A stretch of 42,296 bases of DNA from an uncultured Pseudomonadales bacterium. GTDB lineage: Bacteria > Pseudomonadota > Gammaproteobacteria > Pseudomonadales > Azotimanducaceae. The notes beneath the pieces are model-generated. The model searched no databases. It worked only from the letters and a program-made list of their open reading frames with translations, and was not told the origin of the DNA. Positions 8,029 to 16,285 of this stretch are shown here, in pieces. The stretch's first letter is position 1. Each line of letters begins with the position of its first letter. The DNA is taken from assembly GCA_947258825.1 (NCBI GenBank), contig CAMYJX010000068.1, positions 1-42,296 of the forward strand, given 5' to 3'. Made by a program: the position numbers and the translations under genes.

Positions 8029-8442
8029 ATGTCGCCAACCGTCGTAGCCCTGCTGGGCTTTGCCGCCTGGTCGCTGGTGCTGGTGCTGGGCATCGGCCTC
8101 TACCGAACCAGCCGCGTTGCGCTGGGCCAGCGGGAACCCAACTCGTTTGCCGCATCGGGAGAAGACCTGCCGGGATTCGGCCTGCGGCTGACCCGGGCGC
8201 ACGCAAATACCTTCGAATTTCTCCCGGTAGCGGGCGCCGTGATGCTCTGCGCGCTGGCCACCGGCCAGGCCGCGGTAACCGACGGCCTGGCCTACGCCTT
8301 TCTGGGCGCCCGCCTGCTGCAGTCGCTGACCCATCTGGCGTCCACCAGCAACAGCGCCGTGCTGATACGGTTTCTGTTTTTCGCGGTGCAGGTGGTCATC
8401 GTCGGCTGGTGGATCATTGGTCTGTTCGGGGCCCTGAGCTGA
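8029..8442 (+). CDS. MAPEG-family membrane protein
   Basis: A 137-residue inner-membrane protein with four hydrophobic segments (about residues 5-25, 63-80, 82-100 and 112-133). It has the MAPEG (eicosanoid/glutathione metabolism) pattern: R-x-x-R/H-A-N-x-x-E-F-L-P (here R-A-H-A-N-T-F-E-F-L-P) and G-A-R-L-L-Q-S-L-T-H. Family members are small glutathione-dependent enzymes or of unknown function in bacteria. ATG 8029 lies 16 nt after the CoA transferase stop with AGGGGAA upstream, so it is probably the last gene of the catabolic row. Confidence 0.88.
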   Translation: MSPTVVALLGFAAWSLVLVLGIGLYRTSRVALGQREPNSFAASGEDLPGFGLRLTRAHANTFEFLPVAGAVMLCALATGQAAVTDGLAYAFLGARLLQSLTHLASTSNSAVLIRFLFFAVQVVIVGWWIIGLFGALS

Positions 8443-8470
8443 GCAACCGCCCGTTATCGGAAGCCGGGGC

Positions 8471-8710
8471 CTAAGAGCTGGAGGGGGTTGCGTCCGCCGC
8501 CAGCACCGCGGACACGCTGGCGTAAGTCGACACGCAATACGGCACGCAATACGTCAGCAGGATTTTTGTCAGAACCTCAGCGGAAATCGCGCCGGCCAGA
8601 AGCGCATCGCCCTGATTGATGGCCATCAGTATGGTGCCCACGATGGCGCCGACCTTGAGGCTTCTTCTTACGATATCGCCCCGTAATGCAATCCTGAGCC
8701 AGCGTTTCAT
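8471..8710 (-). CDS. nrtS: NrtS-like small nitrate/nitrite transporter family protein
   Basis: A 79-residue membrane protein with two hydrophobic helices (about 19-36 and 43-62). The pattern R-W-L-R-I-A-L-R-x-D-I-V-R-R-S-L-K-V, followed by G-T-I-L-M-A-I-N-Q-G-D-A-L-L and L-L-T-Y-C-V-P-Y-C-V-S-T-Y-A-S-V, is that of the NrtS family, reported as a nitrate/nitrite transporter in cyanobacteria; function in other bacteria is less certain. No Shine-Dalgarno sequence precedes ATG 8710. A possible promoter with -10 at 8718-8723 would start the mRNA at or next to the ATG, so the transcript may be leaderless. Confidence 0.8.
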   Translation of the reverse strand: MKRWLRIALRGDIVRRSLKVGAIVGTILMAINQGDALLAGAISAEVLTKILLTYCVPYCVSTYASVSAVLAADATPSSS

Positions 8711-8717
8711 GCTGAGG

Positions 8718-8746
8718 ATAGTAGCGTAAACCTATGATATTCAGAA
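8718..8746 (-). promoter_or_regulatory. Candidate sigma70 promoter of nrtS
   Basis: On the minus strand TTCTGA (8741-8746), a 17-nt spacer and TACTAT (8718-8723) resemble -35 and -10 boxes. Transcription would begin about 8711, right at the ATG. Confidence 0.35.
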
Positions 8747-8794
8747 TTTTTAGACGGGAGCGGGAAAGCGACTGGGCTGCCGCGAGGACGCGGG

Positions 8795-9106
8795 TCAGCG
8801 CCCCGCCTGAGGGTAGCCGGGCGCCACGAGGATCAGAGGCTCACCTGCATCTGCGACAGGTTGACCGGAATCCGGATCAACCAGAAAGTATCCGCGCGAC
8901 TGCATGCACGTGAAGAACGCTTCGCCGGTATCTGCACCGCATTCCTGGGTGTCGAAGGCGAACAGATACTCACCGCCCGCCGGGTGGGACCAGGCGTACA
9001 CGGGGCTTTTTTGGGCACAACCGGTTCCCGCCATCGAAGCGAGGGTTACGATGGCTCCCAGCAACAGGCTGTGGAGCGGATTCTTATCGAAGGGTGCCGG
9101 TGTCAT
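8795..9106 (-). CDS. Small secreted cysteine-containing protein or lipoprotein
   Basis: A 103-residue protein with an N-terminal hydrophobic segment (L-L-L-G-A-I-V-T-L-A-S-M-A) leading to A-G-T-G-C, a weak lipobox or signal-peptidase region. The mature part has E-Y-L-F-A-F-D-T-Q-E-C and F-F-T-C-M-Q-S-R-G-Y-F-L-V. The same order (x-Q-C/E-C ... C-M-x-x-x-G-Y-x-L) is found in the neighbouring lipoprotein at 9202-9507, so the two are probably diverged duplicates with a conserved disulfide. Function not recognised; the C-M-x-x-x-G-Y pattern is common in small envelope lipoproteins of gammaproteobacteria. Confidence 0.7.
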   Translation of the reverse strand: MTPAPFDKNPLHSLLLGAIVTLASMAGTGCAQKSPVYAWSHPAGGEYLFAFDTQECGADTGEAFFTCMQSRGYFLVDPDSGQPVADAGEPLILVAPGYPQAGR

Positions 9107-9135
9107 TGCCGAAGCTTAGCTTTCGAATATGACAT

Positions 9136-9169
9136 CTCTATGACAGCCCCGGCTCTATGACAGCCCCGG
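9136..9169. repeat. Perfect tandem repeat, 2 x 17 nt
   Basis: CTCTATGACAGCCCCGG occurs twice back to back (9136-9152 and 9153-9169). It lies 30-63 bp upstream of the small secreted protein gene (start 9106), where its promoter would be expected. Confidence 0.9.
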
Positions 9170-9201
9170 CGGTCTCGGGGAAGGGGCCTTCTGGCAGCGG
9201 T

Positions 9202-9507
9202 CTAACGGGGCGGCTGCTCGTCGCTGTAAGCGGTCAACACGTAGCCTTTCTCGTTCATGCAGTTCACGTACTGCTCGTAGGCCACCGTATCGGTCTTGAG
9301 GACTCGAGGACCGGATTCACCCAGGGTCTCTGTGGCACACTGATTATTGTCGACCCGATACTCTACGCCAGAGACCCGGTCGAACGACACCCAGTGGTGC
9401 GTGGCCGCCTGATAGCCGTCGGAAGCGCATCCGCTGAGGGCCACAACAGCCACAAAACCGGCAACCCGAAATGGCTGCCAGGCGGGTTGGTTATCTGTTC
9501 GGCTCAT
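9202..9507 (-). CDS. Small lipoprotein
   Basis: A 101-residue lipoprotein. The hydrophobic stretch V-A-G-F-V-A-V-V-A ends in the lipobox L-S-G-C, so the protein should be lipidated and anchored to a membrane. The mature domain has D-N-N-Q-C-A-T-E-T and Y-V-N-C-M-N-E-K-G-Y-V-L, paralogous to the next gene (8795-9106). Start ATG 9507 has GGGAGAG upstream; an in-frame start nine codons earlier does not. It is followed after 95 bp by its paralogue on the same strand, each with its own apparent promoter region. Function unknown. Confidence 0.78.
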   Translation of the reverse strand: MSRTDNQPAWQPFRVAGFVAVVALSGCASDGYQAATHHWVSFDRVSGVEYRVDNNQCATETLGESGPRVLKTDTVAYEQYVNCMNEKGYVLTAYSDEQPPR

Positions 9508-9580
9508 GGCTGCTCTCTCTCCCTCGTGCCTCATGAAACCTCGGCCTCATGAGCTGCCGTCATCAAAATGACATAAAACT

Positions 9581-9609
9581 ATGATAGCGCTCGAAAAAAG
9601 GCCGGGCAA
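9581..9609 (-). promoter_or_regulatory. Candidate promoter of the lipoprotein gene
   Basis: On the minus strand TTGCCC (9604-9609), 17 nt, TATCAT (9581-9586) fits a sigma70 promoter and lies about 75 nt before the ATG at 9507. The -10 region is part of a 13-nt sequence (574-586 of this block, TATCATAGTTTTA) shared with one mismatch with the region before nrtS (8727-8739). Confidence 0.4.
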
Positions 9610-9621
9610 CCGCTGGTGCCG

Positions 9622-11426
9622 TCAGCGCCACAGCCCCCACGACCGGGCCCATTCAGACATCCAGGGATCTCGCAGGGGCCTCGCAGGGGCCGCCTCACGC
9701 TGGCGCTGTTCCCATCCGGGGGCTACCCAGACGGAGATTTCCGTCGGTGACAGCGGTTCCCGACCCCGTATCAGATCCGCCGCCCGCTCGGCCAGCATCA
9801 CCGTCGGCGCGTTGAGGTTGCCGTTGGTGATGCTGGGAAACGCCGAGGCATCGACCACCCGCAGCCCGGCAACGCCGCGCACCCGGCACTCGTGATCCAG
9901 AACCGCCATGGGATCGTCCACCGCGCCCATCCGGCAGGTGCCGCAGGGGTGATAGGCGCTCTCCACGCTGGCTCGCACCCAGGCGTCCAGGTCTTCGTCC
10001 GCTTCGACGGCCGACCCGGGGCCGATCTCCTCACCGCGATACGCATCCAGCGCCGGCTGGGCGACGATCTCCCGACTGAGGCGCAGGCAGCGCCGCCAGT
10101 CGGCCCGGTCCTGCTCGTGCTGCAGATAGTTGAAACGGATCTGCGGGGGCGTAGCAGCGTTATCCGACGTAATCCGCACGCAGCCCCGGCTCTTTGGCTT
10201 GTTGGGCCCCACGTGCAGCTGAAAGCCATGACCACCCAGAGGCGCGCCGCCGTCGTAGCGAACCGCCGCCGGCAGAAAGTGAAACTGAATGTCCGGCCAC
10301 TTCAACCCGCTGCGCGAGCGGATGAAGCCGCAGCTTTCGAAGTGGTTGGTGGCCCCCAGCCCGCGGCGGAACAGCAGCCATTGCAGGCCGATGCCCGCTT
10401 TGCCGGGCAGGGTGAGCTTGCCGTTCAGAGTGACGGGACGGGTGCAGCGGTACTGCAGATAGACCTCCAGATGATCCTGCAGGTTCTCGCCGACGCCGGG
10501 CAGCTCGTGGCGCAGCTGGATGCCGGCCCCCTGAACGACCTCTGGCGCTCCGATGCCCGAACGCTGCAGCAGCGCCGGCGAGCCGATGGCCCCGGCGCAG
10601 AGGATGACTTCCTGTGCCGCCTCGATCTCCAGAAGCCTGCCGCCAAGGCGAAACCTCACCCCACGCGCGCGCATGGGTTCGCCCCCCAAAAGCACCTGCT
10701 CGACGCTGGCGGGCGAAGCCTAACCCCTCGCGCACGCAACGGTTCACCACCAAACAGCACCTGCTCGACGCTGGCGCCGGTGACGACCCGCAGGTTCCCG
10801 CGGCCGGCTGCGGGATCAAGATAGGCACGGGCCGTCGACCAGCGCACCCCGTCCTTCACAGTCATCTGCATGGGCCCGAACCCTTCCTGGCGGAACCCGT
10901 TGCAGTCGGCGGTGACGCCGTAACCCGCCTGCCGACCCGCTTCGATGAACGCAGGGTACAGCGGGTTCAGCCGGCCGCCGTTTCCCAGCCCCACCGCAAG
11001 CGGGCCATCCCCACCGCGATAAGCGTCCGGGCCCGAAATCCAGGACTCGGCGCGCCGGAAGTAAGGCAGGCAGTGCTCGAACGACCAATCCGCCGCCCCC
11101 AGCGCCTGCCACTCGTCGAAATCGCAGGGATGCCCACGCACGTAGACCATGCCGTTGATCGCCGAGGACCCACCGAGCCCACGACCTCTGGGGCAATCCA
11201 GGCGTCGACCATCCAGGGCCGGTTCCGGCTCGGTCTCGAACCTCCAGTTGCGGCGCGTGCCCTTCATGGCCAGCGCGAAGGCGCTGGGCATGCGGACGAA
11301 AAGGCTGCGGTTGCTGCCCCCGGACTCCAGCAGCAGCACCCGGTTGCCAGGGTCTTCCGACAGGCGCGCCGCCAGCACGCAACCGGCGGACCCGGCGCCG
11401 ATGACGATGTAGTCGTAGCGACTCAC
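9622..11426 (-). pseudogene. GMC oxidoreductase split by a 65-nt duplication frameshift
   Basis: Second GMC oxidoreductase of the window. Part 1 (11426 to about 10715) has the FAD motif V-I-G-A-G-S-A-G-C, the GMC signature G-L-G-G-S-S-A-I-N-G-M-V-Y-V-R-G and ends in S-V-E-Q-V-L-F-G-G-E-P. Part 2 (about 10700 to 9622) restarts in another frame with the same [11 protein letters not shown] segment and contains the C-terminal domain [10 protein letters not shown] and N-G-N-L-N-A-P-T. The 64-nt segments 10648-10711 and 10713-10776 are imperfect copies offset by 65 nt. Removing 65 nt from the 1805-nt span leaves 1740 nt, exactly 580 codons, the normal size. As written the enzyme is not made intact. 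The copies differ at a dozen or so bases, which suggests either an old duplication or an assembly join between two strain variants. Confidence 0.85.
10648..10776. repeat. Imperfect 65-nt tandem duplication inside the GMC gene
   Basis: Copies 10648-10711 and 10713-10776 share both ends (GCGAA... and ...AGCACCTGCTCGACGCTGGC) and differ at scattered, mostly synonymous-looking positions. The offset of 65 nt breaks the reading frame of the oxidoreductase. Confidence 0.85.
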
Positions 11427-11546
11427 CGGAAGCGACCTCCCGGGCGCACGCTCAGCGGATGAACGCGCGGATGCATCTGCCTGGCAAGCGGGAGTTCCGA
11501 ACCGGTCATGGCAAACCCCTCATGGCGTTGAACTGGAAGCCCGCCG

Positions 11547-12425
11547 TCATCCCGTGGCAAGCACAACGATGCCGGCAAACATGACGACGGCGGCCAGCAG
11601 TCGGCGCCCGGTGCTGCCCTCCCCCAGCAGCTGCCCGCCGATGAGCACGGCGAACAGCACGCTCACCTCCCGCGCCGGCGCCACATAGCTTACCGGGGTA
11701 GAAACCAGCGCCATGAGCACCAGAATGTAGGACAACGGGCTGAGGATCGCGACCCCGAGCACGGCCCGACGATGTTCGCGCCAGACGCTGGCAATGCTGG
11801 CTGGGCCGGCTGAGCGGCCGCGCCGTCGCGCCACATAGGGGGACAGCATCGCCAACCTTCCCAGGGTCGCGACGTAATCCAGCAGCAGCGGCGGGATCAG
11901 CAGCGCGCTGACGGCATGGGCATCCCACAGCGTGTAGCAGCCGATGATGGCGCCCACCAGCAAACCGAAAGCCACGGAACCGCGCGCCCTGTCGCGGGAC
12001 GGGCCACCCGGTTCCCAGACCAGGGCGACAACGCCGGCAACGATGAGGAGGCCCCCGAGCAGCACCCAGGGGCTCGGGCGCTCGCCGAAAATCAGCACCG
12101 CCGCAAGCACGGACAGCGTCGGGCCGGCGGCTCTCGCCGTCGGGTAGACCACTGACAGGTCGCCCACCGCATAACCTTTCTGCAGCAGCAGGTAGTAGGC
12201 GAGGTGCAGCCCGGCGCTGACCAGGCAGACCAGCAGCTCCGCAGGGCCGAAGCGGAAATCGCCCAGCGCCACAACGGCGATGGCAAACGGCAGGTAGATG
12301 CAGGCGGAGGCGGCGCTGAACAGCCATACGAACACCGCGCCGCCGCTGGCCTGCTTGGCCAGAGTATTCCATGCGGCATGGGCAACGGCCGCGGCAAGCA
12401 CCAGCGCTATGGCGATACCGCTCAC
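11547..12425 (-). CDS. EamA/DMT-family transporter
   Basis: A 292-residue inner-membrane protein of the drug/metabolite transporter superfamily with about ten transmembrane helices in two EamA repeats. The first repeat begins A-L-V-L-A-A-A-V-A-H-A-A-W-N and has Y-P-T-A-R-A-A-G-P; the second ends near V-S-Y-V-A-P-A-R-E-V-S-V-L and L-L-A-A-V-V-M-F-A-G-I-V. Such proteins export or import small metabolites; the substrate is unknown. It lies 51 bp downstream of the phytanoyl-CoA dioxygenase-like gene on the same strand and 120 bp upstream of the broken GMC gene, so the three may form one operon. Confidence 0.88.
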   Translation of the reverse strand: MSGIAIALVLAAAVAHAAWNTLAKQASGGAVFVWLFSAASACIYLPFAIAVVALGDFRFGPAELLVCLVSAGLHLAYYLLLQKGYAVGDLSVVYPTARAAGPTLSVLAAVLIFGERPSPWVLLGGLLIVAGVVALVWEPGGPSRDRARGSVAFGLLVGAIIGCYTLWDAHAVSALLIPPLLLDYVATLGRLAMLSPYVARRRGRSAGPASIASVWREHRRAVLGVAILSPLSYILVLMALVSTPVSYVAPAREVSVLFAVLIGGQLLGEGSTGRRLLAAVVMFAGIVVLATG

Positions 12426-12476
12426 AGGTTGCTGAGATTGATTCGGTGGCTCAGCCCGCCGGCGGCGCGGGCGCGG

Positions 12477-13643
12477 TCAGATGCCCAGGTCCAGCAGGTT
12501 GTAGTCCCGCAGCTCCGCACGGGTCTCCGGCGTCCAGTGAAAATACTGTTGTGACTCTGCGAAAGGCCGATACGCAAAGGGCACCTCATCAGGGAAACGC
12601 TGGCGCCGGGCGTCGATGGCATAGCCAATCACTCGTGATCGCTCACGGATACGCGCATCGTCGTAGACAGCAACAGGATTGTGAACGCCCCCGCTGGTCA
12701 CGCCCAGAACGGAGGCGCGCCGGTGAAAGCCGAAGTTCAGGGTGACGCGCACCCGATCGCTGGTGTTGGCAAAGGAACCGTGTACGGCCTGACGGTTGCA
12801 GATGGCAACGTCGCCGGGACGACAGATAAGGGGCACGGCGCCAGGCAGTCGCTCGGAACCGGCGGCCCCTACCAGCGCCTTGATATCCACCTTGCCCAGC
12901 TGGTGCGATCCCGGCACCACCCACAGGCCGTTGACCGCGTCACAGCCGTAAAGCTGCGCCATGAAGTTGAAGCCGTGGCTGCCGGCGTCCAGGTCCGGGC
13001 TGTCCCAGTGGGTCCAGCCGTCCTGATGCCAGGCGACAGAGCCGCCGAGCCGCGGGTGCTTGATCCAGAGCGCCTCGTTGAAGGGGGTGAAGTCCTCCCC
13101 GTTGATGTCCGCAGCAACCTGGAGAAGTTGAGGATGCCCATAGAGCCTGAGGCTGGCGTCGGAAAACTGCAGCGAGCCCAGAATCAGCTGAATCACGTGG
13201 GTCGGGGCGTCCGCCGGCGCGACCGGCTCGATCATCTTCACCGGATGCCGGCCGTTGACGCGATCGGTTCCACCCAGCGGATCGGACAACGGGCGCACCC
13301 AGCTGATGTTGGATGCCTGGCAGTCGGAGCCAAGTGCGGGACGACCCTGTCGATCGACTTTTGAACCCTTGCTGACCGGCGCGTGATCCAGCATCTCCGC
13401 CAGGTCCCGCTCCAGATCATCGAGCTCCTCGTCTCTCAGGATGCTTTCGAACACATAGAAGCCGTGGCCCCGGTAAGCCTCCAGAATCTCCGGGGCCAGA
13501 CGACCTTCCGCGTCGAAGCGGATGGGTCCGCGATTACCCAGCTCCAGTGCCCGACGCGTTCCGTCCGCTCTATACCGGGCCATTTCCGCTTCCGCGGGCC
13601 CATAATCGACGTCCGGAGCGCTGATGATCGGCGACTCGGCCAT
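12477..13643 (-). CDS. Phytanoyl-CoA dioxygenase (PhyH)-family oxygenase
   Basis: A 388-residue Fe(II)/2-oxoglutarate-dependent oxygenase, cytoplasmic. The iron triad is visible as His206 and Asp208 in V-A-W-H-Q-D-G-W-T-H-W and His288 in Q-A-V-H-G-S, with Arg297/Arg299 (S-D-R-V-R-V) placed to bind 2-oxoglutarate. P-G-S-H (near 245) and R-P-G-D-V are also family marks. The N-terminal 70 residues are an extension before the G-F-Y-V-F-E-S core. Start ATG 13643 has GGAGAGG upstream. Family members hydroxylate fatty acyl-CoA, ectoine or secondary metabolites; the substrate here is unknown. It is divergent from a C45 hydrolase gene, and upstream of a DMT transporter with which it is probably co-transcribed. 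Confidence 0.9.
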   Translation of the reverse strand: MAESPIISAPDVDYGPAEAEMARYRADGTRRALELGNRGPIRFDAEGRLAPEILEAYRGHGFYVFESILRDEELDDLERDLAEMLDHAPVSKGSKVDRQGRPALGSDCQASNISWVRPLSDPLGGTDRVNGRHPVKMIEPVAPADAPTHVIQLILGSLQFSDASLRLYGHPQLLQVAADINGEDFTPFNEALWIKHPRLGGSVAWHQDGWTHWDSPDLDAGSHGFNFMAQLYGCDAVNGLWVVPGSHQLGKVDIKALVGAAGSERLPGAVPLICRPGDVAICNRQAVHGSFANTSDRVRVTLNFGFHRRASVLGVTSGGVHNPVAVYDDARIRERSRVIGYAIDARRQRFPDEVPFAYRPFAESQQYFHWTPETRAELRDYNLLDLGI

Positions 13644-13776
13644 GTTCCACCTCTCCCCTGGCTGCCAACGCTGTGTTCGTGCCTTCCCTGAACCTTATAC
13701 TCCACCTTCCCGGGGGCCGTTGGCAATCATCCTCCGAGCCTGGCGGGAGCACCTACCCAGCAGGTATAGCAGACTT

Positions 13777-14775
13777 ATGACCCGACACATCGAAATTGGC
13801 GGTACCCCCAGTGAGATAGGTCTGGCCCATGGCCAGCAGCTGGCGGCCGCTATCGCGTCCACCATCGCCATCTACAGCAGCTCGTTCAACCTGGCGGAAG
13901 ACCGGATCGTCTCAGAGGCCGCCTTATTCAGCGAGCGAATCGCCGCCCGTGCGCCGGCACTGGGCGAAGAAATCGACGCCATCGCCCGGGGCGCCGATCA
14001 GCCGGCACACTGGATCTACGCCCTGAACGCCCGCAGCGAGCTCATGGCCGCCAGCGTGGGTGAGTGTACGGCAGTTTTCTTCCCGGAATCCGGCGTGATC
14101 GGGCAGACCTGGGACTGGATGGAGCAGCTGGAACCGCTGTTTGCGGTGCTCACCATCCACAGCGACACGGGGCACAAGCTGATTACCATCACGGAACCGG
14201 GCATCGTCGGGAAAATCGGCCTGTCCTCGGCGGGTATCGGCGTGTGCCTGAACTTCATGGGCGCTCCGGCGCGGCAGATGGGCGTTCCCATTCACATCGT
14301 GCTGCGGGAGATGCTGGCTGCCCGCAGCCTGGCCGATGCGCGGCGCCGGATGGACGACTTGGGCGCGGGCCGGAGCGGCCATATCCTCGTCGGTTCCGCC
14401 GGCCAGGGTGGCTTCAGCCAGGAATTCGTCGGTGCTCTGGCGTCGAGGACGGACATCGACCGCCAGCCGTTCGCGCACACCAACCATTGTCTGCAGCTGA
14501 CCGTCAGCGAAGAAGAGGTCAGAGAAAACTCAGAGGCGCGGCTGACGACGGCTGAGGAACTGGTCGGCGAGGCCGCTGCCGCCAACCTGGATACCGTCAA
14601 GCAAATTCTCAACGATGCGTCTCACCCCACCCATCCGACCCGCCGGCCCTACCGCCCGCAGTCCGGCATGATCATCGGCACCGTCTGCACCGTGGCAATG
14701 GATCTGCGGGAACGGCGGCTCGACGTCCGCGGCGGCGCTGAAGCCGATGCCCCGTTCGAAACCTATCGCCTGTAG
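13777..14775 (+). CDS. C45 family N-terminal-nucleophile hydrolase (acyltransferase-like)
   Basis: A 332-residue protein of the acyl-CoA:6-aminopenicillanic acid acyltransferase-like family. These proenzymes cut themselves before a cysteine, which becomes the N-terminal nucleophile for amide hydrolysis or acyl transfer. The expected site is Gly-Glu-Cys97-Thr-Ala-Val, followed by G-Q-T-W-D-W and the L-S-S-A-G-I-G-V-C-L-N segment typical of the family. The N-terminal I-E-I-G-G-T-P-S-E-I-G-L-A-H-G is the usual pro-chain start. There is no signal peptide, so the enzyme is cytoplasmic. Start ATG 13777 fits this N terminus; the frame is open further upstream but overlaps the divergent gene. Substrate unknown. 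Confidence 0.88.
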   Translation: MTRHIEIGGTPSEIGLAHGQQLAAAIASTIAIYSSSFNLAEDRIVSEAALFSERIAARAPALGEEIDAIARGADQPAHWIYALNARSELMAASVGECTAVFFPESGVIGQTWDWMEQLEPLFAVLTIHSDTGHKLITITEPGIVGKIGLSSAGIGVCLNFMGAPARQMGVPIHIVLREMLAARSLADARRRMDDLGAGRSGHILVGSAGQGGFSQEFVGALASRTDIDRQPFAHTNHCLQLTVSEEEVRENSEARLTTAEELVGEAAAANLDTVKQILNDASHPTHPTRRPYRPQSGMIIGTVCTVAMDLRERRLDVRGGAEADAPFETYRL

Positions 14776-14790
14776 CCGCCAGCAGGCGGC
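14775..14790. terminator. Hairpin between convergent genes
   Basis: GCCGCC-AGCA-GGCGGC starts at the last base of the C45 hydrolase stop codon and precedes the stop of the YceI gene. It lacks a T tract, so a role as terminator is tentative. Confidence 0.35.
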
Positions 14791-14798
14791 CGAAACGC

Positions 14799-15398
14799 CT
14801 ACCGTTCCTTGCTGAACACCAGCACGAAGCTCACAGGCACTGCCTTGCTGATGCTGGGCAGCCCGGCAATCTCGCGCAGCTGCTCTACCCCGTCCACAAG
14901 CCCGACGCCGGCCGCATTGACGATGACCGGCTTGCGGCTGCTGACCAGCATGGTGTGATCCGCAAGCCTTGCAGCCAGCAGGTCCAGGGTCACCACCAGA
15001 GACTGGTCCTTGATCAGCAGCTGCCCTTCCATGTCCAGGTGGGTCACCTCGCCAGGACCAAGCGCCTGCAGGCTGTCCATATCCACCCGCCCGACAAGCG
15101 ACGCCGTTGGAAAGCGAACCGTTTCAAACAGCACGTCGCGCATCCGCTCGTCGCGAATGGGAATGAGGGTATTCACGCTCGCCAGATCGATCGCCACCTC
15201 CACGCTGCCGTCCGCCCCCACGGCGCCGGACAGGCGTTCGAAGGTGTGCACCTCGGCAAAGTCACCCGCCTTCACCGAAACGAAGCTGAGCTGGGATCGG
15301 GCGTTGTCCAGCTTCCACGTCGAAGCGTCTGCCGCGGTCGCGGCCGTCGCGACGAGCCAGAGGCCCAGGCTGAGGGTCAGCGTGATGAAGAATCGCAT
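14799..15398 (-). CDS. YceI-like periplasmic protein
   Basis: A 199-residue secreted protein. The signal peptide (M-R-F-F-I-T-L-T-L-S-L-G-L-W-L-V-A-T-A) is cleaved near A-T-A-A-D-A. The mature part has W-K-L-D-N-A-R-S-Q-L-S-F-V-S-V-K and I-D-L-A-S-V-N-T, R-D-E-R-M-R-D-V-L-F-E-T and F-P-T-A-S, the order seen in YceI lipocalin-like barrels that bind isoprenoid-type lipids in a hydrophobic cavity. Its ligand is unknown. It is convergent with the C45 hydrolase gene and divergent from the carbonic-anhydrase-like gene. Confidence 0.88.
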   Translation of the reverse strand: MRFFITLTLSLGLWLVATAATAADASTWKLDNARSQLSFVSVKAGDFAEVHTFERLSGAVGADGSVEVAIDLASVNTLIPIRDERMRDVLFETVRFPTASLVGRVDMDSLQALGPGEVTHLDMEGQLLIKDQSLVVTLDLLAARLADHTMLVSSRKPVIVNAAGVGLVDGVEQLREIAGLPSISKAVPVSFVLVFSKER

Positions 15399-15582
15399 GT
15401 TTGCTCCCGTGTAGCGTAACTGTCGGACGACCGGACGCCGTCGCCAGGCATTCTAGCGCAAAGGCGCCCGCGGAACCCCCGGTCGGGGACAGTCCTCAGG
15501 GTGAATTTCATGGGCAGCCTTCGGGGCCTGGACCTATCATGGGCGGTTTACATCGCGCAGCAAACAAAAGGAGAACGCTGGT

Positions 15583-16155
15583 ATGGATCAAGCCGCAGGG
15601 GCAGAAAAGGCTGCCTGGATCGCACCCAGCGCAGAGCTGTACGGGGACATCCGCCTGGCTGAAGGGGTGAGCATCTGGCCCAAGGTGGTGATGCGCGCCG
15701 AGGCTGCCCACATCGAGATCGGCGCGTTTTCCAACATCCAGGATTTCGTGATGATCCACTACGGCAACGATTGCCCCAGCATCATCGGCGAGTATTGCTC
15801 CATCACTCACCACGCCACCGTACACGGGGCAACGGTGGGAGATCACTGCCTGATCGGCATCAACGCCACGCTGATGGACGGCTGCGTGATCGGCGAAAAC
15901 AGCATCGTCGCCGGCCACTGCATCGTCTCGGAAGGCACCATCATTCCACCTGACTCCATCGTCGGAGGCGTGCCGGCAAAGGTCATCGGCAAGCGCAACA
16001 ACCGCCTGGCGAACCGGCTGAACGCCGTGGCCTATTTCGAGAATGCGGTGGCGTTCGCCCGGGGCAACTACCGACGCTGGTCGGATGAAGACTACAAGGA
16101 AAAGATGCGCGCCCTCATGGCCGAGTGGTCGGCGGGTGAGGCGCCGAAGCCCTGA
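15583..16155 (+). CDS. Gamma-carbonic-anhydrase-like left-handed beta-helix protein
   Basis: A 190-residue hexapeptide-repeat protein (YrdA/PaaY/CaiE type). Hexapeptide turns run from about residue 10 to 135 (A-E-L-Y-G-D-I-R-L-A-E-G-V-S-I-W and similar), followed by a C-terminal helix. The metal-ligand positions are present as I-H-Y-G-N-D and T-H-H-A-T-V-H-G. Such proteins bind Zn as trimers; some are carbonic anhydrases, others thioesterases or of unknown role. ATG 15583 has AAGGAG upstream at rather long spacing. It stands 130 bp before the Tas-like reductase on the same strand. Confidence 0.88.
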   Translation: MDQAAGAEKAAWIAPSAELYGDIRLAEGVSIWPKVVMRAEAAHIEIGAFSNIQDFVMIHYGNDCPSIIGEYCSITHHATVHGATVGDHCLIGINATLMDGCVIGENSIVAGHCIVSEGTIIPPDSIVGGVPAKVIGKRNNRLANRLNAVAYFENAVAFARGNYRRWSDEDYKEKMRALMAEWSAGEAPKP

Positions 16156-16285
16156 TGACGTAAAGCGCCCCGGCAGCTGGTCGATCGGGCTATCCGAAAC
16201 GCTGCGCCGGCCGGTAAACTGCGCCGCCAGGGAGGCGTTCGAGAAATCGGGCCAAAGCTAACGACACTCGAAAACGGGAACGACA

